A stretch of DNA of 64,000 nt from Paraburkholderia polaris (GCF_012927345.1 NZ_JABBGJ010000048.1:18626-82625), one strand, 5' to 3'; shown: positions 43,359 through 52,381, counted from the stretch's first letter. Notes: generated by a model from the sequence alone, not told the origin. Translations and numbers: made by a program.

Positions 43359-43715
43359 CGTAGTCTCCACTCTCTTCAATCCGCCGCTATGGCCTTGGAG
43401 TGCAGACTAGCCGTGTGAACCTGGCCGGTCTTTCAGATTTCGGGGGATGTCAGATTCCTGCCAAGGCGAACGAAGCAGCTGTGCGCGGGCGTGGCCGACG
43501 GCGAGCGTCACTATGGGCGCCTGTTGGCTGTGGGCGGGTGTGTAGGTGTTTCTACTATCCTTCAATTAGCGTACGCGGCGTTCGCGTATTCCGACCCTCG
43601 GCTAGGGCGCCGACGCCCCGCGCGCCGGCGGCCTCTTCTATACTTCAGTCGAGCGGCATCATCAGACATCGTCCCGCCGGATCGAGGACGGGCGGCTCAA
43701 TGGCAGGAGACAAGA
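43359..43715. other. Divergent intergenic region
   Basis: No gene supported. It lies between the leftward outer-membrane channel operon and the rightward AraC gene and should hold both promoters and the AraC binding sites. I see no clear repeat pair. Confidence 0.4.
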
Positions 43716-44618
43716 ATGAGTCAAAACGCAAACCAGGCAGGCCGTCGCGGGATGGAACAATTTGGCATGGTCGCCAGCGCGCCGGGCCTCGACTATTGCG
43801 TGTCGGGCGCGCAACCCTATTCACTCGATTTCGCACATACGTCGGACGTGATTTGCCTCGTCCTTGGCGAGATCGTCTCGCAGACCCAATACGATGACGG
43901 TCCAGCGAACCCGCTCACCTTTCATGCCGAAACCGCCGCGTTTCATCCACGCAATAGCCGCATGCGGATCGAAGCAAAGACGGTTCGACACGGGTTCATC
44001 GCATTCAGTTATTCCGGCGAATTCCAGCGCGGCATCTCGGACAAGAACGTCGCTGCGCCGATTTGCGCGGGAAGCCGCGAGAACATCGGCGGAGACGGCA
44101 TCAAACATCTGGTCCGCTATGCCCGCGGACGAGCATTGTCGACCGGGGGAGTCAATCACTGGGAAATGCACTGCCTCGCGACGCTCACCTACCTCGAGGC
44201 AACCCGCCATCTGAATGGCACGGGTGGACAACGCAAGCTCAAGATGTCGGATGCGGAGTTCGAGCGGCTCAACGAATACCTCTCCGAAAATCTCGAGCGC
44301 AGCGTGACCTGCGCGGATATTGCGGGAGCACTCGGTCTGCCGGTGCGTGTGGTGTTCGACGGGGTCAAGGCGCGCACCGGCTATTCGCTGTATCGGCTGG
44401 TGCTCGAGCGGCGTATTGACCTCGCGCAGCAACTGCTGCGCGACACCGATCTTTCAATTTGCGACGTGGCGGTTTCTTGTGGATTTTCGTCGCAGCAACA
44501 TATGACGGCACTGTTCTCAGAACGACTCGGCGTGACGCCGCTGCGCGTCCGGAAGGAGCATGTCTCGCCGCGTTCGACCGCGAAGCTGACATCGTCGCTG
44601 ACCTGCAGCGCGCCATAA
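43716..44618 (+). CDS. AraC-family regulator with a foreign C-terminal tail
   Basis: A 300-residue regulator. The N-terminal half is a sensing domain of the AraC-binding-like 14 type (SLDFAHTSDVICLVLGEI, ETAAFHPRNSRMRIEAK). The DNA-binding part is at about 190-280: RSVTCADIAGALGLPVRVVF and LSICDVAVSCGFSSQQHMTA, ending GVTPLRVRKEH. The last ~18 residues are encoded by DNA that is antisense to an ABC ATPase gene (44563-44617), so the natural end is replaced. The start at 43716 has CAGGAGAC upstream. It is divergent from the channel/flavoprotein operon and probably activates it. Confidence 0.87.
   Translation: MSQNANQAGRRGMEQFGMVASAPGLDYCVSGAQPYSLDFAHTSDVICLVLGEIVSQTQYDDGPANPLTFHAETAAFHPRNSRMRIEAKTVRHGFIAFSYSGEFQRGISDKNVAAPICAGSRENIGGDGIKHLVRYARGRALSTGGVNHWEMHCLATLTYLEATRHLNGTGGQRKLKMSDAEFERLNEYLSENLERSVTCADIAGALGLPVRVVFDGVKARTGYSLYRLVLERRIDLAQQLLRDTDLSICDVAVSCGFSSQQHMTALFSERLGVTPLRVRKEHVSPRSTAKLTSSLTCSAP
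44563..44617 (-). other. Fragment of a branched-chain ABC ATPase gene (livG-like)
   Basis: On the minus strand these 55 bases read SYGALQVSDDVSFAVERGET, nearly identical to residues 13-32 of the complete ATPase encoded at 49241-49963 (RYGALQVTDDISFAVERGET). At DNA level 47 of 55 positions agree with 49870-49924. The flanks do not match. It is a short relic of a second copy, and it supplies the stop codon of the AraC gene on the other strand. Confidence 0.8.
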
Positions 44619-44919
44619 GATGGCGCGAAAGGCAGCCAGCAAGCGCATGCGAGTGATGTGAGCCCCGTTGCCAACACGCAGGCTCCGCTTAACGTTGCCG
44701 CTTAATAACGTTTCAGGTCAGTTTCATGACTTTAAAGGTCTGAATTGAGTAACGTGGATTCCGACCCGGATGCCGGTTGCGAACCATTGACCCCCGTGGG
44801 CACGCGTGCATAGGTGGGCTTGGCGCAGCAACATCCCGACCGGCGAACACCAACGGTTTCCGGGGCGCTCTGGGGTGCAGCTGTTTCGCGTTTAAACGCA
44901 GGATACGGGACGATCGACA
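44619..44919. other. Intergenic region before DoxX gene
   Basis: No gene. It follows the AraC gene and precedes the DoxX gene; a T/A-rich patch (44690-44745) may contain the promoter. Nothing else recognised. Confidence 0.35.
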
Positions 44920-45327
44920 ATGGGAATAAGTTTGGCTCAGATCACCGCAAGCGCCACCGACCTTGGTCTGCTGTATTTGCGGATCGGGGCGAGTCTCGTA
45001 TTGATGATCGTCCACGGCTTACCCAAGTTGAGGCACTTCACGAGCGAAGAGTCGGCGATCGAAGACCCGTTTCATCTCGGTAAGATGCTGACGATTTGCT
45101 TCGCGATCTTCGCGGAGGTGGTGTGTCCACTCTTTATGATCGCCGGCCTCGGCACCCGTTTTGCGGCGCTGCCGGTGATGGTCCTCACAGCTATCGCGCT
45201 GGTGCGCGTGCATCCGGAATGGACGCCTCAGCAAGCTCAGTTCGCGTGGATGCTGCTGGTTCTGTTCGGCACGATTGCGATCGCGGGCCCCGGCCGCTAC
45301 ACCCTGTTTGCGCTGGTCGGTAGCTAA
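44920..45327 (+). CDS. DoxX-family membrane protein
   Basis: A 135-residue integral membrane protein with four hydrophobic helices: LGLLYLRIGASLVLMIVHGL with the conserved G-x-L-K/R entry, CFAIFAEVVCPLFMIAGL, FAALPVMVLTAIALVRVH and FAWMLLVLFGTIAIAG. DoxX-like proteins accompany oxidoreductases and often aromatic degradation operons; function unsettled. Its end overlaps the convergent Rieske gene by four bases. Confidence 0.9.
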   Translation: MGISLAQITASATDLGLLYLRIGASLVLMIVHGLPKLRHFTSEESAIEDPFHLGKMLTICFAIFAEVVCPLFMIAGLGTRFAALPVMVLTAIALVRVHPEWTPQQAQFAWMLLVLFGTIAIAGPGRYTLFALVGS

Positions 45328-45677
45328 GACAGCGCAGATATGTTTCGCTGCTCGATACGAATGGCGACGCGTGTGAGCGCCGCCCCCTGACATGGGCCGT
45401 CGATGCACACGCCGTCTTCGAACCGGAACATCGCGCTGTGATGCGCGCACATCAGCAATTCGGCGTCGTAGGCCCAGAACGTGTTCGGCTCGTAGTTCAG
45501 CGGAATCGAAAAGTGCGGGCAGACGTTGCGATACGCCCAGGCGTCGTCGCCCCGGCGCAATACGACGATGCCCGGTGCGCCGGCTTGTTCAGCCGCAATT
45601 TCAAGCGCGCCGCCGTCAGGAATGTCGTCGAGCGTGCACAGGAAGCTCGTAAGGGGTTCGGGACTCGCCGCGTTCAT
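45324..45677 (-). CDS. Rieske [2Fe-2S] ferredoxin-like protein
   Basis: A 117-residue Rieske domain protein. Cluster ligands are Cys53/His55 (NVCPHFSI) and Cys77/His80 (MCAHHSAMF). It would carry electrons to a ring-hydroxylating oxygenase or serve as an assimilatory ferredoxin, but no oxygenase alpha subunit or ferredoxin reductase is encoded in the window. The start at 45677 begins MNAASPEP; an open frame upstream is read through the promoter-proximal part of the previous gene. It is 11 bases downstream of the second intradiol dioxygenase gene. Confidence 0.88.
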   Translation of the reverse strand: MNAASPEPLTSFLCTLDDIPDGGALEIAAEQAGAPGIVVLRRGDDAWAYRNVCPHFSIPLNYEPNTFWAYDAELLMCAHHSAMFRFEDGVCIDGPCQGAALTRVAIRIEQRNISALS

Positions 45678-45688
45678 GGCGCTATTCC

Positions 45689-46552
45689 TTAAACACGTGA
45701 TTGGGACAGCACGAAGTCGCGCTGGACTTCGAAGAATGGGCTCGGCAAGTCCCATTCCTTTGCGGCAGCCGCGCTGTGGTTCGGCACGTAGTCGATCACG
45801 AGCGAGGGCTTCGAGCCGAATACCGCGTCCGAATCGACATACGGGTCGCCCTTGGAGTACAGCGCGGTCGTGAGCGTCTCGTACCCCGGTGCTTCGATGA
45901 GGAAGTGCACGTGGGCAGGCCGCATCGGATGACGTCCGGTCGCCATCAGCATTTTTCCAACCGGGCCGTCGGTGGGGATCGGATAGCTGGTCGGCTTGAT
46001 GGTCCGGAACGCGTATTCGCCGTTTGGTCCGGAGCGGAATTTGCCGCGCAGATTGCTTTCGGGTTGGTCGGGGTCCTGGCCTTCGTACATGCCGTTATTC
46101 GCCGTTTCCCACACCTCGATTAGCGCACCGCTCACCGGCGCGCCGCTGTCGTCGACGAGGCGGCCGTGAATCAACGTCGGCTCGCCTTCGGTACGCGCGA
46201 TGTTGGCACCGTAAGCTTCATCCTTGGCCCCCTCGCGATAGAACGGGCCAAGCAGGCTGCTTTCGGTGGTGTCGCCCTTGCGTCCGTGATTGATTGCATC
46301 AACCATGATCGACAAGCCGAGCGTGTCCGACAGCAAGATGAACTCCTGGCGGATACCGCTGCACTGCTTGCCGGTCGCGGTCAGAAACTCGATGCCTCGA
46401 CGCCATTCGTCGCCGGTCAAATCGACCTCGCTGGCAAACGCGTGCAGATGCTTGACCAGCGAGTTCATGATCTGCTTCAGACGCGGATCGGTGCAGTCGG
46501 CAAAAGTCTTGAGCACGTTCTGCGTCAGCGGATGGACGGTTTCTTCGTTCAT
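45689..46552 (-). CDS. Intradiol dioxygenase, hydroxyquinol 1,2-dioxygenase type (copy 2)
   Basis: A 287-residue Fe(III) dioxygenase. N-terminal linker domain residues 5-95, then the catalytic sandwich with LLGPFYREGA, VWETANNGMYEGQD (Tyr156), SYPIPTDGP (Tyr190) and RPAHVHF (His214, His216). It resembles the first copy in layout but is clearly a separate gene. In pathways from hydroquinone or 4-nitrocatechol this enzyme opens hydroxyquinol to maleylacetate, which the reductase at 51317-52375 would use. It precedes the Liv transporter genes' end by nine bases, so one operon is likely. Confidence 0.9.
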   Translation of the reverse strand: MNEETVHPLTQNVLKTFADCTDPRLKQIMNSLVKHLHAFASEVDLTGDEWRRGIEFLTATGKQCSGIRQEFILLSDTLGLSIMVDAINHGRKGDTTESSLLGPFYREGAKDEAYGANIARTEGEPTLIHGRLVDDSGAPVSGALIEVWETANNGMYEGQDPDQPESNLRGKFRSGPNGEYAFRTIKPTSYPIPTDGPVGKMLMATGRHPMRPAHVHFLIEAPGYETLTTALYSKGDPYVDSDAVFGSKPSLVIDYVPNHSAAAAKEWDLPSPFFEVQRDFVLSQSRV

Positions 46553-46560
46553 GATCGACC

Positions 46561-47655
46561 TCATGCGCGGTGGGGAGTCGACGGCGCTTCGACGGAGTCG
46601 GTCGATGCGTCGTGATGCGTTGCTTGCTGTGAAGGGCCGGCGTCGACAAACACGACGCGCCGTCCCACGGGGAATAATTGCAGACCATAGCGGCGTGACA
46701 CGAAGCCCCATAGGCCTTGCGGAAAGAACATTGTCACGACAATCGCGAGCGCGCCGAGTCCGATCAGGTACCAGGTGCCGAAATCGGACAGGAACCGGTT
46801 CAGCACAAAGAAAATCAGCGCGCCGACGATCGGTCCTTCGAGCGTGCCGAGGCCGCCAATCATCACGATAAAAATGCCGAACGCGGTCCAGTTCACCGAG
46901 AACGCGGCATCGGGCGAAATGCGCAGGTTGCCGATGAAGTATAGGCCGCCGGCCAACGCCGTGCCGCACGCGCAGACCAGATAGACGATCAACCGCGCAC
47001 GCTTCACATCGACGCCCTGACTGCTGGCCGCCACCGGGTTGTCGCGCATCGCGGTCAACGCGAGACCGGCTTTCGAGCGCAGGAACAGATACAGCAGTCC
47101 GATCGCCGCCGCGACGATGGCAAGTGCGAGCCATAAGGTCAGCGATTCGCGCAACACACGTGGCACGTCCTGCAGCGCGGTAAGGCTCGTGCCCGAGCCA
47201 CCGCCGAGCACCGACACATTCGCCACACTCAGCCGGAACACTTCCGCAATCACCCATGTGCCGATCGCGAAGTAGCCGCCTTCCAGCCGGAACGCGACGA
47301 GCGATACCGGAACCGCCACGACCGTCGCAATGACCGCTGCGATCGGCACAGCCACGAACGGCGAGATACCGCAATAGTTCGCGAGAATCAGCATCCCGTA
47401 GCCGCCGATCCCAAAGAACGCCTGCTGTCCGATCGACACCATCCCGCCATAACCTGCGAGCAGATTCCACATCAACGCGAACACCAGATACGACGCGAGC
47501 TGCACAAATTCGTGCATCGCATCACGCCCGGCCCACCATGGTGCGCTCGCCACCGCCAGCGCGACGATCAGCAACACGATCATCGCCACGCGGCTCGCAC
47601 GCGTGGCGCGCCGCACTTCAAAGCCCGCAATGGGCCTGTTCAAATGCATTGTCAT
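46561..47655 (-). CDS. Branched-chain-type ABC transporter permease (LivM)
   Basis: A 364-residue inner-membrane permease with about 10 hydrophobic helices. The LivM signature GYGGMVSIGQQAFFGIGGYGML is near residue 65-90, split here by the helix boundary, and the coupling region AMRDNPVAASSQGVDV follows. It forms the channel with LivH (47665-48531). The last 25 residues are hydrophilic (QQATHHDASTDS). The start has GAGG before the ATG at 47655. Confidence 0.92.
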   Translation of the reverse strand: MTMHLNRPIAGFEVRRATRASRVAMIVLLIVALAVASAPWWAGRDAMHEFVQLASYLVFALMWNLLAGYGGMVSIGQQAFFGIGGYGMLILANYCGISPFVAVPIAAVIATVVAVPVSLVAFRLEGGYFAIGTWVIAEVFRLSVANVSVLGGGSGTSLTALQDVPRVLRESLTLWLALAIVAAAIGLLYLFLRSKAGLALTAMRDNPVAASSQGVDVKRARLIVYLVCACGTALAGGLYFIGNLRISPDAAFSVNWTAFGIFIVMIGGLGTLEGPIVGALIFFVLNRFLSDFGTWYLIGLGALAIVVTMFFPQGLWGFVSRRYGLQLFPVGRRVVFVDAGPSQQATHHDASTDSVEAPSTPHRA

Positions 47656-47664
47656 GTCGGGCCT

Positions 47665-48531
47665 CTATGCGGTTTTGGGCAGCAAACCCTGCGGCCGGGC
47701 CACCAGCACGCCGAGAAACACCACGTGGCCGAGCCAGATACCCCAGCCGGGATCGAAATAAAAGCCCACCTGCTGCGCAATACCGAGCGCCATGCCGCCG
47801 ACGAAGGTGCCCCAGAAGGAGCCCATCCCGCCGATGATCACCGCCTCAAATGCGTACAGCAGCAATGCCGGGCCATCGGTCGGCGAGACCGCAGTGCGCA
47901 TCGAATACAACGCCGCGGCGACCGCAATCAGCACGAACGCGATGCCCATTGCCAGCGCATAAGTGCGCCGGTACGAGACACCCATCAGTTGCACGACTTC
48001 GCGATCATCCGAAGTGGCGCGAAACGCGCGGCCAAGCGGTGTACGGCCGAACAGCCACTGCATCGCGAGGGCGAGCGCCATGGTCGCCACCAGCGTGATG
48101 AGCGGCAGATAGCCCAACGTGACGCCGCCCGCGAGCGTAATGCTCTTCGACTCGAAGCTGCCCGTGGCGACCGAACGCGGATCGGCGGAGAACACCTGCT
48201 GCAGTACGTTCTGGATCACGATCGACAATCCGAACGTGACGATCAGCGAAGGCAACGGATCGCGGCTGCTCACCCGGTTGAGGATCGTGTACTGCACCGC
48301 GTAACCCGCACCAAAAGCAATCACGAGCAGCAGAACCAGCGCGGCGGCGAGCGGCAGATGCGCGTAGTTCGTCAGCGCGAACAGCACGAACACCAGCATC
48401 ACGATGAAGTCGCCGTGCGCGGTATTGGTAAGCCGCATCACGCCGAACACCAGCGATTGCCCCATGGCGAAGAGCCCATACAGCGCGCCAAGCAACACGC
48501 CCTGCACGACGATATTGATGAACGTATTCAT
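47665..48531 (-). CDS. Branched-chain-type ABC transporter permease (LivH)
   Basis: A 288-residue permease with about 8 helices. It begins MNTFINIVVQGVLLGALYGL, the standard LivH start, with FAMGQSLVFGVMRLTNTAHG following; the coupling helix contains FRATSDDREVVQLMGV. The true start at 48531 overlaps the stop of the LivF gene (ATGA), showing tight coupling. Together with LivM, F, G and a binding protein it makes a complete importer. Confidence 0.92.
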   Translation of the reverse strand: MNTFINIVVQGVLLGALYGLFAMGQSLVFGVMRLTNTAHGDFIVMLVFVLFALTNYAHLPLAAALVLLLVIAFGAGYAVQYTILNRVSSRDPLPSLIVTFGLSIVIQNVLQQVFSADPRSVATGSFESKSITLAGGVTLGYLPLITLVATMALALAMQWLFGRTPLGRAFRATSDDREVVQLMGVSYRRTYALAMGIAFVLIAVAAALYSMRTAVSPTDGPALLLYAFEAVIIGGMGSFWGTFVGGMALGIAQQVGFYFDPGWGIWLGHVVFLGVLVARPQGLLPKTA

Positions 48532-49238
48532 GCGACCGCTCCAAAATACGCTTGTGTGATGGCCTCGTCCGACACGTCGGCCGATACCCCCGCCAGCGAC
48601 ACGCGCCCTTCCTGCAAGCAATAGAAACGCGACGACACGCGGCGCGCCAGTTGCACGTCCTGCTCCACGACGATCGCGCTCATGCCGTCGGCGACGATCG
48701 CCGGCAACGCCGCGTAGATCTCACGCACGATGACCGGCGCGAGGCCGAGCGAAAGTTCGTCACACATCAGCAGATCGGGGTTGCTCATCAGCGCGCGGCC
48801 GATCGCGACCATCTGCTGCTGGCCGCCCGACAACGCGGTAGCCGCATGGTGACGGCGCTCCTGCAAAGCCGGGAACAGCGCATAGATGCTTTGCAGGTTC
48901 CAGCGGCCCGGCCGTTTGCAGAATGCGCCGAGCAGCAGGTTCTCTTCGACGGTCAAGCTCGCGAACAGACGCCGGCCTTCCGGCACCAGCGCAATGCCCT
49001 TGCCGACGATGCTCGCCGCAGCCGCGCCGCCGATCGGCTCACCGCGATACCGAATCTGCTCGGCAGCACGCGGGCGCAGCAAGCCCGCCACCGACTTCAG
49101 AAAGGTCGACTTGCCCGCGCCGTTCGAGCCGATCAAAGCGATGACCTCGCCGGGCGCGACCGTCACGTCGATGCCGAACAGCGCCTGAAAATCGCCGTAG
49201 AACGCGCTCAGCGCGCGTGTCTCCAGTAATGCCGACAT
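48528..49238 (-). CDS. Branched-chain-type ABC transporter ATPase (LivF)
   Basis: A 236-residue ATPase. Walker A is ALIGSNGAGKST, the signature is ALSGGQQQMVAIGRAL and Walker B is LLMCDELSLGLAP. The start at 49238 has GGAGG 7 bases upstream, located in the end of livG. It pairs with LivG (49241-49963). Aromatic catabolism operons often use such importers for aromatic acids, so a ring compound is a reasonable ligand for this system. Confidence 0.92.
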   Translation of the reverse strand: MSALLETRALSAFYGDFQALFGIDVTVAPGEVIALIGSNGAGKSTFLKSVAGLLRPRAAEQIRYRGEPIGGAAAASIVGKGIALVPEGRRLFASLTVEENLLLGAFCKRPGRWNLQSIYALFPALQERRHHAATALSGGQQQMVAIGRALMSNPDLLMCDELSLGLAPVIVREIYAALPAIVADGMSAIVVEQDVQLARRVSSRFYCLQEGRVSLAGVSADVSDEAITQAYFGAVA

Positions 49239-49240
49239 GG

Positions 49241-49963
49241 TCATGCCTCCAGTCCGAGATACACGCGCCGCACTTCGGGATCGTCCATTACGGCGGCGGG
49301 CAGCCCTTCGGCGAGCCGTTTGCCGAAGTTGATGACGAGCAACCGGTCGGCCACCGCGAGTAGCGCATGCACAACATGTTCGATCCACACGATCGTCACG
49401 CCGCGCTCCTTGACGCGGCGAATCTCGTCGACGAGTTCGTGCGTTTCGGGTTCAGTCAGGCCACCGGCGATCTCGTCAAGCAGCAGCAGTTGCGGCTGCG
49501 TGGCCAGAGCGCGAGCCAGTTCGAGGCGCTTGCGGTCCAGCAACCCCAACGTGCCGGCCAACTGGTTAGCACGCGCTTTGAGGCCGGTACGTTCGAGCAC
49601 ATCGATGCAGACGTCGTACGCAGCATGCTCGGCCAGTTCGCCGCCGAAAGTCGCGCCGACCAGCAGGTTCTCGAACACCGTCATGCCGCCGAACGGCCGC
49701 GGCACCTGATACGAGCGGCCGATTCCCGCCGCGCAACGTCGATGCGGCGGCAAGTGGTTTACGTCTGCGCCGTCGAATTCGACGCTGCCCTGATCGGGCC
49801 GCACGTCGCCGCTGACTAGGTTAAACAGCGTGGTCTTGCCGGCGCCGTTCGGGCCGAGGATGCCGTAGGTTTCGCCGCGTTCAACGGCGAAGCTGATGTC
49901 ATCGGTCACCTGCAGCGCGCCATAACGCTTCGACACGCTGGTCAATCTGAGAACTGGATTCAT
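49241..49963 (-). CDS. Branched-chain-type ABC transporter ATPase (LivG)
   Basis: A 240-residue ATPase. The N-terminal segment RYGALQVTDDISFAVERGET precedes Walker A (GILGPNGAGKTT); the signature region is LGLLDRKRLELARALA (degenerate, as common in LivG) and Walker B is LLLDEIAGGL. Its N-terminal coding DNA has a relic copy at 44563-44617. It is next to LivF, with a two-base gap. Confidence 0.92.
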   Translation of the reverse strand: MNPVLRLTSVSKRYGALQVTDDISFAVERGETYGILGPNGAGKTTLFNLVSGDVRPDQGSVEFDGADVNHLPPHRRCAAGIGRSYQVPRPFGGMTVFENLLVGATFGGELAEHAAYDVCIDVLERTGLKARANQLAGTLGLLDRKRLELARALATQPQLLLLDEIAGGLTEPETHELVDEIRRVKERGVTIVWIEHVVHALLAVADRLLVINFGKRLAEGLPAAVMDDPEVRRVYLGLEA

Positions 49964-49983
49964 CGCCGCTCTCCGCTATGCAT

Positions 49984-51273
49984 TCACGCGATCAGTTTGA
50001 GCGGGCCGGACAGCGGCACGCTCGGCGCGAGCTGGTTGTTGACGATCGCGAGATCGAAGCGATGCTTCTGCCCCTTCATCCATTGCCCGCCAACGAGCGG
50101 CGTCTTCGCGACATTCTTTACCGGACCGCTGCCCCACGCGACGTGGCCGACCAGCGTATCGAGCTTGGTCGATGCCACGGCGTCGCGGATCGCTTCATTC
50201 GAGTCGATATCTTTCGCGCGCTTTAACGAATCGACGGCGATTTCGAACAGCGCATGCGCGAAGCCGATCGGTTGCGTCCATTGCTTCGACGTGATGCGCT
50301 CGTAGTCGTCCGCGACTTGCCGCGCGCTTTGTCCCGTCAGCGACGACTTGAACGGATGCGACGGCGACCACCACACCTCGGTGGAGAGTCCGTCGCCGAG
50401 GTCGCCGAGCGCTTCGACCGAAGTAGGAAACAGCAGCGCCTTGCCGATCGAAATGATCTTGGGCTTCAGACCTTGCTGGCGCGCCTGAACCAGGAAGTTT
50501 TTCGCGTCGGGCGGAATCACGACGCCAGTGACAATCTGCGCAATGGCCTGCTTGAACGACGAAATCTGCGCGGAGAAGTCCTGCGTCATGCTCTGGAAGC
50601 GACCCGGGTCCTTCAGCGTGAAGCCCTTCTGCGCGAGTACGGGCGGAAAGCCGAGTTTCGCGTCGCCCCAGGCGTTGCCGTCGCCATCGTTGGGGAACAG
50701 GCCGCCGACGCTGTGATTGGTCTGTACCGACTGCCACATGCCGGTGAAGACGGCGATCACGTCCTCGAGTCCCCAGAAGAAGTGATAGGTAAAGCGGAAA
50801 CCCTTCTTCGGATCGCCTTTTCTGCCGAAGAACCACGGCTGCCACGGCACCACCGTCGACACGCACGGCATCTCGTTGAGCTCGCACATATCGCTGACCG
50901 GATTCGCAGTCTCGGGCGTGCCGGAGACGAGCATGATGTCGACCTTGTCCTTCAGGATCAGATCATTGGCGACTTCGCCCGCGCGATTGGGGTTGGACTG
51001 GCTGTCCTTGACGACAATCGACACCGGATAGGTCTTGCCGCCGATCACGATGCCGTTTTTCAGCGCCGCCTGCATCTGCTGGATCGTGAAACGGTCGGCT
51101 TCGCCGAACGGCGCGAGCGGTCCGGTTTGTGGCGACACGTAGCCGATTTTCAGCGTACGCGGCCCGGCGGCGAAGACGAGCGGCGAGAACGCTGACGTTG
51201 ACGCGGCGAGCGCACTGCCCGCCGCGAGTGTGACGAAACGGCGGCGCCTCGCATCGAAGGAATGGTCGTCCAT
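49984..51273 (-). CDS. Branched-chain-type ABC transporter substrate-binding protein
   Basis: A 429-residue periplasmic binding protein. The N-terminus DARRRRFVTLAAGSALAAST resembles a Tat-type signal. The periplasmic binding fold starts at TLKIGYVSPQTGPLAPFGEA and includes AGEVANDLILKDKVDIMLVS. It belongs to the aromatic/amide branch of Leu/Ile/Val-binding proteins. First gene of the liv operon and 43 bases after the maleylacetate reductase gene, so part of the hydroquinone cluster. Ligand unknown. Confidence 0.9.
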   Translation of the reverse strand: MDDHSFDARRRRFVTLAAGSALAASTSAFSPLVFAAGPRTLKIGYVSPQTGPLAPFGEADRFTIQQMQAALKNGIVIGGKTYPVSIVVKDSQSNPNRAGEVANDLILKDKVDIMLVSGTPETANPVSDMCELNEMPCVSTVVPWQPWFFGRKGDPKKGFRFTYHFFWGLEDVIAVFTGMWQSVQTNHSVGGLFPNDGDGNAWGDAKLGFPPVLAQKGFTLKDPGRFQSMTQDFSAQISSFKQAIAQIVTGVVIPPDAKNFLVQARQQGLKPKIISIGKALLFPTSVEALGDLGDGLSTEVWWSPSHPFKSSLTGQSARQVADDYERITSKQWTQPIGFAHALFEIAVDSLKRAKDIDSNEAIRDAVASTKLDTLVGHVAWGSGPVKNVAKTPLVGGQWMKGQKHRFDLAIVNNQLAPSVPLSGPLKLIA

Positions 51274-51316
51274 GGTTGTCTCCTGAATTTTTTTGTATGA
51301 ATGGGGGTCGTTCCTG

Positions 51317-52375
51317 CTAATCCGGCCGCCTCCCTTCGAAGGCAGCTTCCAGCAGCGCGCGTAGCGGCGTTCGTTCAACCGGCCGCGGATTCCAGTAAGG
51401 ATTCTTCAACGCGAGATCAAGCGCGACGTCGAGATCGGTGGCCGTCACGCCGATGTCTTTCAACGCAGTGGGCGCGCCGTGATCGCGGGCCAGGTCGAAA
51501 ACACCCTGGGCGGCATCGTCGGCGTGCAATGCACGGGCGATGCGCTTCATCGCCTCAGGCGCAGCCTCGCGGTTATAGGCGAGCACGTGCGGCAACACGA
51601 TCGTGTGCGTCTCTGCATGCGGCAGATTGAACGTGCCGCCGAGCGTATGGCACAGCTTGTGATGCAACGCCATGCCGACACTGCCGAGCACCGCGCCGCA
51701 TAGCCACGCGCCATACAGGCAGTCGCCACGTGCCGCAAGATCGTCCGGTTGCCGCATCACGCGAGGCAGACCCTGGCCGAGCGCGCGGATGCCCTCTTCC
51801 GCCATCAACGCGATGATCGGATTCGTGTCCTGCGCGTAGAGCCCTTCGGCCGCGTGCGCGATTGCGTTGATGCCGCTCGTCAGCGATAACGCGGCCGGCA
51901 GCGACGTGGTCAACGACGGGTCGTAGATCACCGTCTTTGGCAGCACGCGCAGATCGCGGCCGGTCTTTTTGACGCCGCCTTCGGTGAGGCCGTAAATCGG
52001 TGTCATCTCGGAGCCTGCATAGGTGGTCGGAATCGCGATGATCGGCAGCGAGGTTTCGAGCGCGATTGCCTTGCCGAGTCCGGTCGTCGAACCGCCCCCT
52101 ATCGCGATCGCGCAATCGGCGCCGACCTGCGTGGCAAAGTCGCGGGCCGCGCGAGCGGTTTCGATCGGCACGTGCATCACGGCTTCCGCGTAGACGCCCG
52201 CCGCTCGCGAGCCAAGGCTTACTGCCAGCGCTTCGGCCTGCGCACGCTGTTGCGGCGTGGACAGCACGATCGCCCGCGTCGCACCGAGCAAACCGATTTC
52301 ACGATCGAGCTGGTCAAGACTGCCCGCGCCGAAGATCACGCGTGACGGCAGGCCGTTATAGATGAACGGTTCCAT
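51317..52375 (-). CDS. Maleylacetate reductase
   Basis: A 352-residue iron-type alcohol dehydrogenase-like reductase that converts maleylacetate to beta-ketoadipate with NAD(P)H. The cofactor loop is AIGGGSTTGLGKAIAL and the metal-site region spans NAIAHAAEGLY and HHKLCHTLGGTFNLPHAETH. Full length for maleylacetate reductases (about 350). It follows the hydroxymuconic-semialdehyde-type dehydrogenase by six bases and is the last step of the hydroquinone route in the window. Confidence 0.92.
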   Translation of the reverse strand: MEPFIYNGLPSRVIFGAGSLDQLDREIGLLGATRAIVLSTPQQRAQAEALAVSLGSRAAGVYAEAVMHVPIETARAARDFATQVGADCAIAIGGGSTTGLGKAIALETSLPIIAIPTTYAGSEMTPIYGLTEGGVKKTGRDLRVLPKTVIYDPSLTTSLPAALSLTSGINAIAHAAEGLYAQDTNPIIALMAEEGIRALGQGLPRVMRQPDDLAARGDCLYGAWLCGAVLGSVGMALHHKLCHTLGGTFNLPHAETHTIVLPHVLAYNREAAPEAMKRIARALHADDAAQGVFDLARDHGAPTALKDIGVTATDLDVALDLALKNPYWNPRPVERTPLRALLEAAFEGRRPD

Positions 52376-52381
52376 GGCGGT

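Noticed and set aside
46553..47470. Upstream extension of the second intradiol dioxygenase frame (about 300 codons)
   Set aside because: The region encodes LivM in another frame; the extension is Arg-rich and the dioxygenase start at 46552 matches the family.
47512..48624. A 370-codon plus-strand frame opposite LivM/LivH
   Set aside because: His/Arg/Gln-rich antisense artefact; the opposite strand has clear permease helices.
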